This document shows positions 1-6,570 of a stretch of DNA of 9,796 bases, piece by piece. Under the pieces are notes generated by a model. That model was not told where the DNA came from. It saw only the letters and a list, made by a program, of their open reading frames with translations, and ran no database searches. Numbering within the stretch: position 1 is the first letter of the stretch; each line of letters opens with the position of its first letter. The position numbers and the translations under genes are program-made. Source of the DNA: CAZQCJ01 sp964591885 (GTDB lineage: Bacteria; Patescibacteriota; Microgenomatia; PFEM01; JAPLYW01); NCBI GenBank assembly GCA_964591885.1, contig CAZQCJ010000017.1:1-9796 (forward strand), in the 5' to 3' direction.

Positions 1-47
1 CCGTTTCTTTTAGCGCGACACTTTACACAATAGAAATCTCCTGCCAT
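1..47 (-). CDS. DUF5679-type small CxxC protein (N-terminal fragment, cut by window edge)
   Basis: Reading the minus strand from the ATG at 47-45 gives MAGDFYCVKCRAKRN, after which the window ends. The YCVKCRxK pattern, with a CxxC pair at residues 7 and 10, is what I recall at the start of DUF5679 proteins, which are short (about 50 residues) and carry a second Cys pair further on, probably forming a zinc ribbon. The function of that family is unknown. The start is supported by the best ribosome binding site in the window, AAAGGGGGTG, ending six bases before the ATG. The gene lies 37 bases downstream of the small membrane protein on the same strand and could share its transcript. Only 15 codons are visible, so the assignment rests on the motif alone. 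Confidence 0.7.
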   Translation of the reverse strand, partial: MAGDFYCVKCRAKRN

Positions 48-53
48 GATTTT

Positions 54-63
54 CACCCCCTTT
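54..63 (-). promoter_or_regulatory. Strong Shine-Dalgarno sequence of the DUF5679 gene
   Basis: The minus strand reads AAAGGGGGTG here, six bases before the ATG at 47. It can pair over most of its length with the 3' end of a standard 16S rRNA (AGGAGGTG complement, with one G-U wobble). It stands out because most other genes in the window have no recognisable Shine-Dalgarno sequence. Confidence 0.65.
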
Positions 64-84
64 CTTTTTTTCGGACAGAGAAAA

Positions 85-378
85 TTATCTCAGCTTCAAG
101 TATAGCATGACTTCGAAGCTAATGATGAGGAGAGCTAGAACTAAAGTTTTTAGTAAATCTTTTTTGTTTAGCTTCAGATTATCAGAAAAGACCGAAATAT
201 CTACTCTTTTTTCCTGCTTATCTTTCACAGGTTGAGTTTGAAGCTGTTTTGAAATTGCCTCTTGACTTAAGTTTAATTTTGGTTCTAAGGCTGAGACTGG
301 AGGGTTTTTTTGCTGGCCAATTTTTCTTTTAAGCTGAAGAATTATTTTTTCTTTCCTGGTTTTTCTTTTTTTACTCAT
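85..378 (-). CDS. Small basic protein with C-terminal membrane helix, function unknown
   Basis: A 97-residue protein that I do not recognise by name. The first 25 residues are very rich in Lys and Arg (MSKKRKTRKEK...), the middle is polar and Gln/Lys-rich and probably disordered, and residues about 75-94 form one hydrophobic stretch (TLVLALLIISFEVMLYL) close to the C-terminus. This predicts a tail-anchored protein with a positively charged cytoplasmic part, which could touch nucleic acid or acidic membrane lipid; that is inference. There is no Shine-Dalgarno sequence before the ATG; a promoter-like sequence on this strand ends only a few bases upstream, so the message may be nearly leaderless. 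It diverges from the DUF4446 gene and precedes the DUF5679 gene. The AT-rich codon use and the single clean frame with a credible membrane segment support a real gene. Confidence 0.75.
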   Translation of the reverse strand: MSKKRKTRKEKIILQLKRKIGQQKNPPVSALEPKLNLSQEAISKQLQTQPVKDKQEKRVDISVFSDNLKLNKKDLLKTLVLALLIISFEVMLYLKLR

Positions 379-387
379 TTTCTATAA

Positions 388-416
388 TTGACAATATCAC
401 GAAAGAATTTTAAAAT
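388..416 (+). promoter_or_regulatory. Near-consensus sigma-70 promoter of the DUF4446-to-secF gene run
   Basis: A perfect TTGACA (388-393), a 17-base spacer and TAAAAT (411-416, five of six matches to TATAAT). The expected start of transcription, about seven bases after the -10 box, falls at 422-424, which is the ATG of the DUF4446 gene at 423. The transcript would therefore be leaderless, which fits the lack of any Shine-Dalgarno sequence there. This is the strongest promoter match I found and the likely source of a transcript through secF. Confidence 0.7.
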
Positions 417-419
417 CAA
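391..419 (-). promoter_or_regulatory. Putative extended -10 promoter for the minus-strand small-protein gene
   Basis: On the minus strand a -35-like TTGATT (419-414) is followed after 17 bases by TATTGT (396-391), preceded by TG plus one base, which is the extended -10 arrangement. Each hexamer matches the sigma-70 consensus at four of six positions. The predicted transcription start is about 384, only some six bases before the ATG at 378. It lies on top of the plus-strand promoter, so the two probably compete for RNA polymerase. Confidence 0.45.
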
Positions 420-422
420 GTT

Positions 423-896
423 ATGTTCGGAAATGCTACCTTTAGCTTGGTTATTTGGGGAATTATTTTTTTTTGGCTGGTTTTTTTATCAATTATCTTT
501 TATAATCTTTTTAGTCATTACCAAAAGTTGACTAAAGGGGATAATAAAAAAGGTTTAAAATCCGTTTTGGAGGAGCTTTTAAAGGATCTTGAGAAAGAAG
601 CAATTAAAACTGACGGTTTATCTCAAGAGATACAAAAGCTTCAAAAGGAAAATCTTTATAACATTCAAAAAATTGGTTTGGTTCGTTTTAATCCTTTTTC
701 AGAAACTGGCGGTAATCAAAGTTTTTCCTTGGCTTTTCTTAACGGTGAGGAAAGCGGTTTAGTCATTACCAGCCTTCATTCTCGGGAAATTACAAGGATT
801 TATTCAAAACCGGTGAAAAAAGGTAAGGCTGAAGGATATGAATTATCAGCTGAAGAAAAACAAGCGATTAAAGCAGCTAAAAAGATAAAAGGATAA
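423..896 (+). CDS. DUF4446 family membrane-anchored protein
   Basis: A 157-residue protein with an N-terminal membrane helix (about residues 6-30, very rich in Phe, Ile, Leu and Trp), a charged helical and probably coiled-coil stretch (about 35-80), and a C-terminal domain containing GLVRFNPFSETGGNQSFSLA (85-104) and the Ser-Arg-Glu region around 119-125. That combination is the DUF4446 pattern; the family is known from Firmicutes and CPR bacteria and has no established function. The topology suggests a short outside end and a soluble domain held at the membrane. The ATG at 423 is chosen because it starts just before the membrane segment and sits at the predicted transcription start. The gene is first in a tightly packed run. 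A run of nine T at 466-474 lies in the membrane-helix codons and is a possible slippage point, but the frame is intact. Confidence 0.88.
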   Translation: MFGNATFSLVIWGIIFFWLVFLSIIFYNLFSHYQKLTKGDNKKGLKSVLEELLKDLEKEAIKTDGLSQEIQKLQKENLYNIQKIGLVRFNPFSETGGNQSFSLAFLNGEESGLVITSLHSREITRIYSKPVKKGKAEGYELSAEEKQAIKAAKKIKG

Positions 897-906
897 AAGG
901 ATAAAT
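883..906 (+). repeat. Three tandem 8-base units spanning a stop codon and the next Shine-Dalgarno sequence
   Basis: The units are AGATAAAA (883-890), GGATAAAA (891-898) and GGATAAAT (899-906). They contain the last codons and TAA stop of the DUF4446 gene and the AAGGA (897-901) that lies six bases before the ATG of the DUF3048 gene. Units of eight bases can be gained or lost by slippage, which would shift the end of the first protein and duplicate or remove the binding site of the second. Confidence 0.6.
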
Positions 907-907
907 A

Positions 908-2071
908 ATGTTTAAAAACAAAAGTAAATTAATTTTAATTATTGGTGGTTTTTTAATTTATCTGGTTTCAGCCGGTCTTTCTTACGGTGCCTTCCGTTTT
1001 TTAGGAAACGACGGTGGTTTGCTTTCGCCAGTAGATATTACCCCTGGCAGTGGTTTTAAGATTGACCCTAATGCGCCGAAAACTGAAGCCTGCCCTTTAA
1101 GCGGGCAATTATTTGCTAAAGCCGAGCGGCAAATTTGGGAAGGAAGAAGACCCCTAACAGTAATGATTGAAAATCATGAAGAATCTCGACCACAATCAGG
1201 CTTGAATAAGGCTGATATTGTTTACGAAGCTGTGGCAGAAGGTGGGATTACCCGTTTTTTAGCGGTTTTTTATTGCGGAGCCGCTGAAGAGATTACGATT
1301 GGACCCGTACGTTCAGCGCGGACTTATTTTATGGATTTTGCTTCAGAATATAGTGATTACCCTTTGTATGCTCATGTTGGTGGAGCCAATAAACCAGGGC
1401 CAGCTGATGCTCTGGGCCAGATTGGTGAATATGGCTGGTTGACTAAAGGTAATGACTTAAATCAATTTTCTCTAGGTTTTCCTGTTTTTTGGCGTGACTA
1501 TGAAAGAATTGGTCATCCAGTAGCCACAGAACATACCATGTACTCCACTACTGAGAAACTTTGGGAAGTAGCGCAAAAGAGAGGTTTAACTAATATTGAT
1601 GATGAAGGAAATAAATGGGATGTTGCTTTTGACCAATGGGAATTTAAAGAGGAAGCTAAGCTAGACAAAAGAGGCGACCTTTCAAATATTGAATTTTCTT
1701 TTTGGAAAAACAACCCTCAATATGTCGTCCGCTGGGAATATCAAAAAGATAGTAATAACTATTTACGTTTTAATGGCGGTCAAGCCCATAAAGATTTAAA
1801 TGATGACTCTCAACTTCAGGCTAAAACAGTAATTATTCAATTTATGAAAGAAAAAGGGCCGATTGATGAGCTGAAGCATATCTTGTATACCACTGTTGGC
1901 AACGGGCAGGCTTTGATTTTCCAGGACGGTCAAGTGATTGAGGGTTCTTGGGTTAAAGATGATCGTCAATCAAGAACGAAATTTACTGATAGCTCAGACA
2001 AAGAAATTAGTCTTAATCGTGGCCCAATTTGGATTGAAATTATTCCAGTGGGCAGCGAAGTTAAATATTAA
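908..2071 (+). CDS. DUF3048 (YerB-like) membrane-anchored extracytoplasmic protein
   Basis: A 387-residue protein. Residues about 8-28 form a membrane anchor or uncleaved signal; no lipobox cysteine follows, so unlike Bacillus YerB, which is a lipoprotein, this looks held by the helix itself. The N-terminal DUF3048 domain (about 80-215) shows its hallmarks: RPLTVMIENHEESRPQSGL (81-99), ADIVYEAVAEGGITRFLAVF (102-121) and GPVRSARTYF (132-141). The C-terminal domain (about 265-387) contains NGGQAH, HILYTTVGNGQALIF and the closing GPIWIEIIPVG segment. The domain is thought to act on or near the cell envelope; its biochemical role is not established. Two Cys, 62 and 123, could pair outside the cell. 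The start is supported by AAGGA six bases upstream. It follows the DUF4446 gene by 11 bases, and both encode membrane-held proteins. Confidence 0.9.
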   Translation: MFKNKSKLILIIGGFLIYLVSAGLSYGAFRFLGNDGGLLSPVDITPGSGFKIDPNAPKTEACPLSGQLFAKAERQIWEGRRPLTVMIENHEESRPQSGLNKADIVYEAVAEGGITRFLAVFYCGAAEEITIGPVRSARTYFMDFASEYSDYPLYAHVGGANKPGPADALGQIGEYGWLTKGNDLNQFSLGFPVFWRDYERIGHPVATEHTMYSTTEKLWEVAQKRGLTNIDDEGNKWDVAFDQWEFKEEAKLDKRGDLSNIEFSFWKNNPQYVVRWEYQKDSNNYLRFNGGQAHKDLNDDSQLQAKTVIIQFMKEKGPIDELKHILYTTVGNGQALIFQDGQVIEGSWVKDDRQSRTKFTDSSDKEISLNRGPIWIEIIPVGSEVKY

Positions 2072-2075
2072 AAAT

Positions 2076-2651
2076 ATGCTTCAGGATTTGATGGTTTCTA
2101 AAGTCAGGGCAAAACTGCTCCAGACCTTTCTGGCTAATCCCAAAGAGATGTTTTATATACGCCAGTTAGTGCGTTTAACTAATGAAGAGATTAACGCTGT
2201 TCGTCAAGAACTACAAAGAATGGAAAAATTGGGGATGGTCAAAAAAGAGAACCGTGGAAATAGAATTTATTACTGGTTTAATAAAGATTATTCTCTTTAT
2301 CAAGAAATTTTAGCCATGGTTTGTAAAACAATTGGTCTAGGAGGGGAAATTTTAAAGAGAAAAAGCAAGATTGGGAATATTAAATATGCTTTGATTTCTG
2401 GCCGTTTGGTAAAAGGTTTACCTCGTAAGCCAGAGGGGGTTGACTTGCTAGTTGTTGGCGAGATTAATTTACCTAATCTAGCGAATATAGTTAAAAATGA
2501 AGAAAAAAATTTGGGGCGAGAAATTAATTACAGCGTCATGACTAAGGAGGAATTTGATTTTCGTAAAAAAAGAAGAGACCCTTTTTTATTCAGTATTTTA
2601 ACTGAATCTAAGATTATGTTGATTGGTGAAGAAGAAAGTTTATTTTCCTGA
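2076..2651 (+). CDS. Winged-helix regulator fused to a degenerate nucleotidyltransferase-like domain
   Basis: A 191-residue cytoplasmic protein. Residues about 1-70 form a winged helix-turn-helix (SKVRAKLLQTFLANPKE, then FYIRQLVRLTN, INAVRQELQRMEKLGMV and a basic wing with RGNRIYYW). Residues about 100-185 resemble a minimal nucleotidyltransferase fold of the kind joined to wHTH domains in many CPR genomes: SGR at 108-110, GVDLLVVGEI at 121-130, REINYSVMTKEEFDFR at 148-163. In active MNT enzymes the motif is GS...SDxD followed later by a third Asp; here only D123 of the DxD pair remains and the third position looks like Asn151, so catalysis is unlikely and a ligand- or protein-binding role is inferred. 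The start at MLQDL is chosen by analogy with relatives as I recall them; it lies four bases after the previous stop and has no Shine-Dalgarno sequence. A second ATG at 2091 has AGGA four bases upstream and is the alternative. Confidence 0.8.
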   Translation: MLQDLMVSKVRAKLLQTFLANPKEMFYIRQLVRLTNEEINAVRQELQRMEKLGMVKKENRGNRIYYWFNKDYSLYQEILAMVCKTIGLGGEILKRKSKIGNIKYALISGRLVKGLPRKPEGVDLLVVGEINLPNLANIVKNEEKNLGREINYSVMTKEEFDFRKKRRDPFLFSILTESKIMLIGEEESLFS

Positions 2652-2661
2652 AAAATTTGTT

Positions 2662-2868
2662 ATGGCAAGACAAAAGATCATTAGGACCGGTCATAGTTTG
2701 GCAGTGACTATCCCTTCGGCTTTTGCTCGTTTGCTGGGCCTTAAAGCTGGGCAGGATGTTGAAGCCAAAACTGAGCCGGAAACAGGCCGAGCTATTTTTA
2801 CCTTTTCTGGCAATAAACAACTTCCCCTTTCTCAAAATCTTATCAAATCAAGAAAAAAGCAAAAATGA
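2662..2868 (+). CDS. AbrB/MazE/SpoVT-type swapped-hairpin DNA-binding protein
   Basis: A 68-residue protein whose first 45 residues carry the AbrB-like swapped-hairpin pattern: KIIRTGHSLAVTIPSAF, then LLGLKAGQDVEA and the strand AIFTF. Such domains dimerise and bind DNA as transcription regulators or as MazE-type antitoxins. The C-terminal tail (about 46-68) is polar and basic (KSRKKQK). No toxin gene such as mazF or a PIN nuclease is next to it, so I read it as a regulator. ATG 2662 is preferred because the domain begins immediately after it; an in-frame TTG at 2623 or GTG at 2626 would add 13 or 12 residues (VKKKVYFPEKFV) overlapping the previous gene. There is no Shine-Dalgarno sequence. 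Its stop overlaps the secD start (ATGA at 2865-2868), so its translation is probably coupled to secD. Confidence 0.85.
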   Translation: MARQKIIRTGHSLAVTIPSAFARLLGLKAGQDVEAKTEPETGRAIFTFSGNKQLPLSQNLIKSRKKQK

Positions 2869-4238
2869 AAAAATATCGTTTTCTGACCTGGTTGATTATT
2901 GTTTTGACCGCAGTTTCTCTTTACGTTAATTTTCCCAGTAAAATTCCTTTGAAATTTGATTTGTCTTTTAATAAAACTCAATTAAGTTGGTTAAAGATGG
3001 ATAAGGAAATTTCCCGTCCGGCTTTATCTTGGTCGATAGGTAATCACCGTTTTTACAGAGATTTAGAAATAAAAAAAGGAGTTGATTTGGCTGGCGGGAC
3101 CCATTTAGTTTTTCAAGCGGAAATGGCAGGGGTTGATGAAAATGATCGTTCTTCAGCTATTCAAGCGGCTAGGGATAATATTGAAAAAAGAGTTAACCTT
3201 TTTGGTGTTTCTGAGCCAGTTATCCAAACATCCAAGGTTAACGATGATTATCGCTTGATTGTTGAACTGGCTGGAGTAAAAGATGTTAACCAAGCTATTG
3301 ATTTGATTGGCCAAACTGCTCAGCTAGAGTTTAAAGAATTAAAGCCAGAGGCGACGCAGGCTGCTTCATTTGCCGATTTTCAATCAACTGGTTTAACCGG
3401 TAAAGATTTAACCAAGTCAGAAGTTAAATTTGACCCTAATTCCGGAGAACCAGGGGTTGGTTTGAATTTTTCCGCAGAAGGGATGAAAAAATTTAGCGAA
3501 ATTACTGGCCGTAATATTGGCAAACGCGTTGCTATTTTTTTGGATGAAATGCCGGTAAAAGCACCTCAAGTTCAAGAACGAATCACTACTGGTGAAGCGA
3601 TTATTAGTGGTGATTTTACCCTGGATGAGGCGAAGAAACTTTCTATTCAACTTAATGCTGGGGCTCTCCCAGTGCCAATTAAGATGATTGAACAGCGGAA
3701 TATTGGCGCAACTTTGGGGGCAGAATCAGTTCAGAAAAGCGTTCAAGCCGGTTTAATCGGCTTACTGATGGTGGTTATTTTTATGGCCGCTTATTACGGC
3801 CGTTTGGGGCTTTTAGCTGATGCAGCCTTAATTATTTATGGTTTATTAACTCTAGCTTTATATAAGCTAATTCCTATTACTTTAACTTTGCCAGGGATTG
3901 CTGGTTTTATTATCTCTATTGGCATGGCGGTTGATGCGAATATTTTAATTTTTGAAAGAATGAAGGATGAACTAAAAGCTGGCAAAAGCCGAATTGTAGC
4001 CATGGAATTGGGTTTTGGTCGAGCCTGGGATTCAATTCGTGATGCTAATGTTTGCACTTTAATTACTTGTTTTATTCTTTTTAATCCCTTTTCTTGGTCT
4101 TTCCTAAATACTTCGGGGATGGTTCGTGGTTTTGCTTTAACTTTAGGACTAGGGGTAAGCTTAAGTTTATTTACAAGTATTGTTATCACTCGAACTTTAA
4201 TGAGGGTTTTTTATCGAAAGGAAAAAGTTAAATCATGA
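2865..4238 (+). CDS. secD: Protein translocase subunit SecD
   Basis: A 457-residue membrane protein of the SecDF complex, which uses proton flow to pull secreted proteins out of SecYEG. Visible in order: membrane helix 1 (about 5-23); the large extracytoplasmic domain starting with GVDLAGGTHLVFQAEM (72-87, the conserved DxxGG element at 74-78) and including the FGVSEPVIQ and QLEFKEL strands and the GEAIISGDFTLDEAKKLSIQLNAGALPVP region split over 243-271; then five helices between about 293 and 446. GMAVDANILIFERMKDEL (353-370) is the helix-4 signature, and D357 corresponds to the Asp needed for proton transport in characterised SecD. It is shorter than E. coli SecD (615 residues), with a reduced periplasmic part, as is common outside Proteobacteria. 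It overlaps both the AbrB gene and secF by ATGA, so translation of all three is probably coupled. Confidence 0.97.
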   Translation: MKKYRFLTWLIIVLTAVSLYVNFPSKIPLKFDLSFNKTQLSWLKMDKEISRPALSWSIGNHRFYRDLEIKKGVDLAGGTHLVFQAEMAGVDENDRSSAIQAARDNIEKRVNLFGVSEPVIQTSKVNDDYRLIVELAGVKDVNQAIDLIGQTAQLEFKELKPEATQAASFADFQSTGLTGKDLTKSEVKFDPNSGEPGVGLNFSAEGMKKFSEITGRNIGKRVAIFLDEMPVKAPQVQERITTGEAIISGDFTLDEAKKLSIQLNAGALPVPIKMIEQRNIGATLGAESVQKSVQAGLIGLLMVVIFMAAYYGRLGLLADAALIIYGLLTLALYKLIPITLTLPGIAGFIISIGMAVDANILIFERMKDELKAGKSRIVAMELGFGRAWDSIRDANVCTLITCFILFNPFSWSFLNTSGMVRGFALTLGLGVSLSLFTSIVITRTLMRVFYRKEKVKS

Positions 4239-5125
4239 TTAAATGGATGCGCTTTAAATGGCTTTATTTTCTTATTTCGGCGACAGTCATTCTCCCTGGC
4301 TTGGTTTTTTTATTAATCTTTGGCCTTCGCCCGGCCATTGATTTTACCGGGGGAAGCCTATTGGAATATAAATTTAATCAGGAAATTACTTCTCAGCAAA
4401 TAAATGATTTTCTAAGGGAAAAAAGTTTTGAGGTTTATTCAATCCAAAGTTCTGGAGATAGGACTTATCTTTTAAGATTGCCAATTCTAGAAAAAGAAGA
4501 AGTATTAGAGATTAAAGATTTGTTGACGGAAAAAACAGGGAGTGAGCCGCAGGAAATTCGCTTTGAAGTCGTTGGTCCAACTTTAGGAAAAGAACTTTTA
4601 ATTAAAACGATTATCGCTATTATTTTGGCAGCCGGTTTTATCCTTAGCTATGTTGCCTGGCGTTTTAAAAACACCAAATTTGGTGTTTGTGCTATCTTGG
4701 CTTTAATCCATGATATCTTGGTTTTACTAGGGGCTTTTTCCATCATGGGCTATTTTTGGAAATTAGAAGTAGATACTTTTTCTGTAACAGCAATGTTAAC
4801 AATCCTGTCTCTTTCTGTTCACGATACAATTGTTGTCTATGATCGCATTCGTGAATCACAAAAATTATTCCCCAATATTCCCTTTGAATCTTTAGCTGAT
4901 AAAGCAATCACCGATACCCTCCCTCGTTCTTTAAATACTTCATTAACACTTATTTTTGTCCTGTTGGCTTTAATTCTTTTAGGAGGAGTGACAATTAAAT
5001 GGTTTGTCCTAGCTTTATTAATTGGAGCAATCTCTGGGACTTATTCTTCTCCTTTTAATGCGGTGCCTCTTTTAGTAATCTGGGAAAAGTTTTCTCAAAG
5101 AAGAAAAAGACAAAAAGGTGATTGA
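4235..5125 (+). CDS. secF: Protein translocase subunit SecF
   Basis: A 296-residue partner of SecD. Helix 1 (about 10-31) is followed by AIDFTGGSLLEYKF (34-47, the conserved DFTGG loop), a small extracytoplasmic domain ending in EVVGPTLGKEL (111-121), and five further helices. LSLSVHDTIVVYDRIRE (191-207) is the SecF signature; His196 stands where E. coli SecF has Asn, a substitution I recall in other CPR sequences. SLNTSLTLIFVLLALILLGG (232-251) and ISGTYSSPFNAVPLL (266-280) complete the family pattern. The ATG overlaps the secD stop in ATGA; an AAAGGA at 4217-4222 is rather far away (12 bases). The gene ends four bases from the end of the opposing cca gene and no terminator is visible between them. 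A perfect 20-bp palindrome lies in its coding sequence at 4669-4688. Confidence 0.97.
   Translation: MIKWMRFKWLYFLISATVILPGLVFLLIFGLRPAIDFTGGSLLEYKFNQEITSQQINDFLREKSFEVYSIQSSGDRTYLLRLPILEKEEVLEIKDLLTEKTGSEPQEIRFEVVGPTLGKELLIKTIIAIILAAGFILSYVAWRFKNTKFGVCAILALIHDILVLLGAFSIMGYFWKLEVDTFSVTAMLTILSLSVHDTIVVYDRIRESQKLFPNIPFESLADKAITDTLPRSLNTSLTLIFVLLALILLGGVTIKWFVLALLIGAISGTYSSPFNAVPLLVIWEKFSQRRKRQKGD
4669..4688. repeat. Perfect 20-bp palindrome inside secF
   Basis: AAACACCAAATTTGGTGTTT reads the same on both strands, with ten of ten pairs matching about the centre between 4678 and 4679. It lies in the codons for the loop KNTKFGV between two SecF membrane helices. As RNA it could form only a hairpin with a tiny loop, and no U-run follows, so it is not a terminator. 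It could be an operator-like site for a dimeric DNA-binding protein, or chance in AT-rich DNA. Confidence 0.7.
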
Positions 5126-5129
5126 ATTA

Positions 5130-6533
5130 TCAAACTATTTCTTTAACGACTTGCTTAAGACGTTTAAGAAGAACTGTTTTTTCGTTTTTAAGCTTTTTAT
5201 CAACCACCTCTTCGAATAATTTATTCAAAAGCCTGCCTACTAAAGGACCCGGATGGATTTTTAAGGCTTTCATTACTTCGTTACCATTAACTTTTAAATC
5301 AGTGATTGAGAAAGGCTCTTTTTGAACCTCAATAATCTTTTTTTTAAATAATTCCATGCGCCAGGAAGTTTCTCTGGCACCACCTCCCAGCCGGTCAGCT
5401 GTTCTTAATTGAAGCATGTTTTCAATATTTTCTTTGCCGACATTACGGATAAAACGGCGAATAGCCTTATCGGTTTGTTTTTCGTCAACCGAGAATTGGT
5501 GCCAGCGAACAAGAGTTACCAGTCTTTTCTCCTGTTTTTTAGATAACCGTAGCCTTTTGGCGATGTTTCTAGCTAAAGAAGCGCCAACCATTTCGTGATT
5601 GTAAAAAGTAATAACTCCGTCTTTTTTAACTCTGGCAACAGTTGGTTTCCCGACGTCATGGAGAAGGATAGCTAGGTTAACAATAGGGTCTTTTGATTTT
5701 GAGTTTTTCAATGATTCAAGGGAATGAGTGCCAACATCTAAAGTATGATGCCGCTTTGGACTTTTTTGCTGGATGCCAAAGCTGGCTTCAACTTCTGGCA
5801 GAATTTTTTCCGCCAAACCGGAATTACGCATTAGAAGATAGCCATTAGCAGCAAAGGGATAGGAGAAAAGTTTGAGAAGTTCGTCCCTGATTCTCTCGGC
5901 TGAAATTTTATTTAAAAGATTAGCATTATTTTTAATTGCCTGAAAAGTTTTTTCTTCAATAGAAAAGCCTAGCTGGGTAGCAATTCTGATGGCTCTCATC
6001 ATCCGCAAGGCGTCTTCTTGGAATCTTTTTTCTGGATTACCAACCGCCCGAATAATTTTCTTTTTTATATCTTCTTGGCCATGATGATAATCAATCAATT
6101 TAAAAGCTAGAATCTGCGCTGAATTTTTACTTAAAGGGCAAAAAGCCATGGCGTTGATAGTAAAATCCCTCCTAATTAAATCTTCTTCAATGGTTTTTCC
6201 CCAAGAAACTTTGTCTGGATGGCGAGCATCGGAGTATCCCGTTTCTTTTCTAAAAGTAGTGATTTCGTAAACAGGGATTTTGACGTCTGGTTTTTTCTTT
6301 TTTTCGTCTTTAGGGTTGATGATACCGACTGTACCGAAGAGATTATCATAAAAACCATTAGGGAAAAGCCCGAGAATAATTTTCGGCATGGCATTAGTAG
6401 TAAAGTCCCAATCATGGATCTCCTTTTTCATTAAAATGTCTCTCACAGCTCCACCGACAATATAGATTTCGTATCCGGCTTTGAGAAATTTGTCTAAAAT
6501 TTTTTTAACAAAAATCGGTAAATTAACTTTCAT
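5130..6533 (-). CDS. cca: CCA-adding tRNA nucleotidyltransferase / poly(A) polymerase family with HD domain
   Basis: A 467-residue class II enzyme that adds or repairs the 3' CCA of tRNA from CTP and ATP; a poly(A) polymerase or A-adding role cannot be excluded from sequence. Motifs from the N-terminus: IVGGAVRD (25-32) and DWDF with the metal-binding D41 and D43; RRDFTINAMA (121-130); EDALRMMRAIRIA (173-185), which helps set nucleotide choice; ERIRDELLKL (213-222). An HD-type domain follows, with LLHDVGKP (290-297) and H313, and the conserved HPGPLVGRLLNKLF segment lies at 427-440. A Lys-rich insert (78-81, KKKK) sits in the head domain. The ATG at 6533 is preferred over one seven codons upstream (MCYYIIN), because family proteins begin close to the first helix before IVGGAVRD. 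There is no Shine-Dalgarno sequence. The gene is reversed relative to its neighbours and converges on secF. Confidence 0.92.
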   Translation of the reverse strand: MKVNLPIFVKKILDKFLKAGYEIYIVGGAVRDILMKKEIHDWDFTTNAMPKIILGLFPNGFYDNLFGTVGIINPKDEKKKKPDVKIPVYEITTFRKETGYSDARHPDKVSWGKTIEEDLIRRDFTINAMAFCPLSKNSAQILAFKLIDYHHGQEDIKKKIIRAVGNPEKRFQEDALRMMRAIRIATQLGFSIEEKTFQAIKNNANLLNKISAERIRDELLKLFSYPFAANGYLLMRNSGLAEKILPEVEASFGIQQKSPKRHHTLDVGTHSLESLKNSKSKDPIVNLAILLHDVGKPTVARVKKDGVITFYNHEMVGASLARNIAKRLRLSKKQEKRLVTLVRWHQFSVDEKQTDKAIRRFIRNVGKENIENMLQLRTADRLGGGARETSWRMELFKKKIIEVQKEPFSITDLKVNGNEVMKALKIHPGPLVGRLLNKLFEEVVDKKLKNEKTVLLKRLKQVVKEIV

Positions 6534-6570
6534 ATTGATGATATAATAACACAATAAGCAAAACTTGTTT

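Noticed and set aside
1938..2075. An N-terminal extension of the winged-helix protein, overlapping the DUF3048 gene by about 130 bases
   Set aside because: The added residues read as a shadow of the DUF3048 frame, and the known pattern of these regulators begins at the ATG at 2076.
2623..2661. TTG or GTG start giving the AbrB-like protein 12-13 extra residues
   Set aside because: The swapped-hairpin domain begins immediately after the ATG at 2662, and the extension overlaps the preceding gene without a ribosome binding site.
2076..2868. A toxin-antitoxin module of AbiE or MazEF type
   Set aside because: The nucleotidyltransferase domain is fused to the winged helix and lacks catalytic Asp residues, and no MazF, PIN or other toxin gene lies beside the AbrB protein.
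3836..4189. A 117-codon open frame on the minus strand within secD
   Set aside because: It lies wholly inside a well-supported secD gene, resembles no family and follows from the codon pattern of membrane segments; the same holds for the open frame at 3417-3650.
4669..4688. The palindrome as a transcription terminator
   Set aside because: It has no loop and no following U-run and lies in the middle of secF, well over 400 bases before its stop.
6534..6554. Upstream ATG for cca adding MCYYIIN
   Set aside because: The extra residues are translated from the AT-rich promoter region, and the family start fits the ATG at 6533 better. It cannot be fully excluded.
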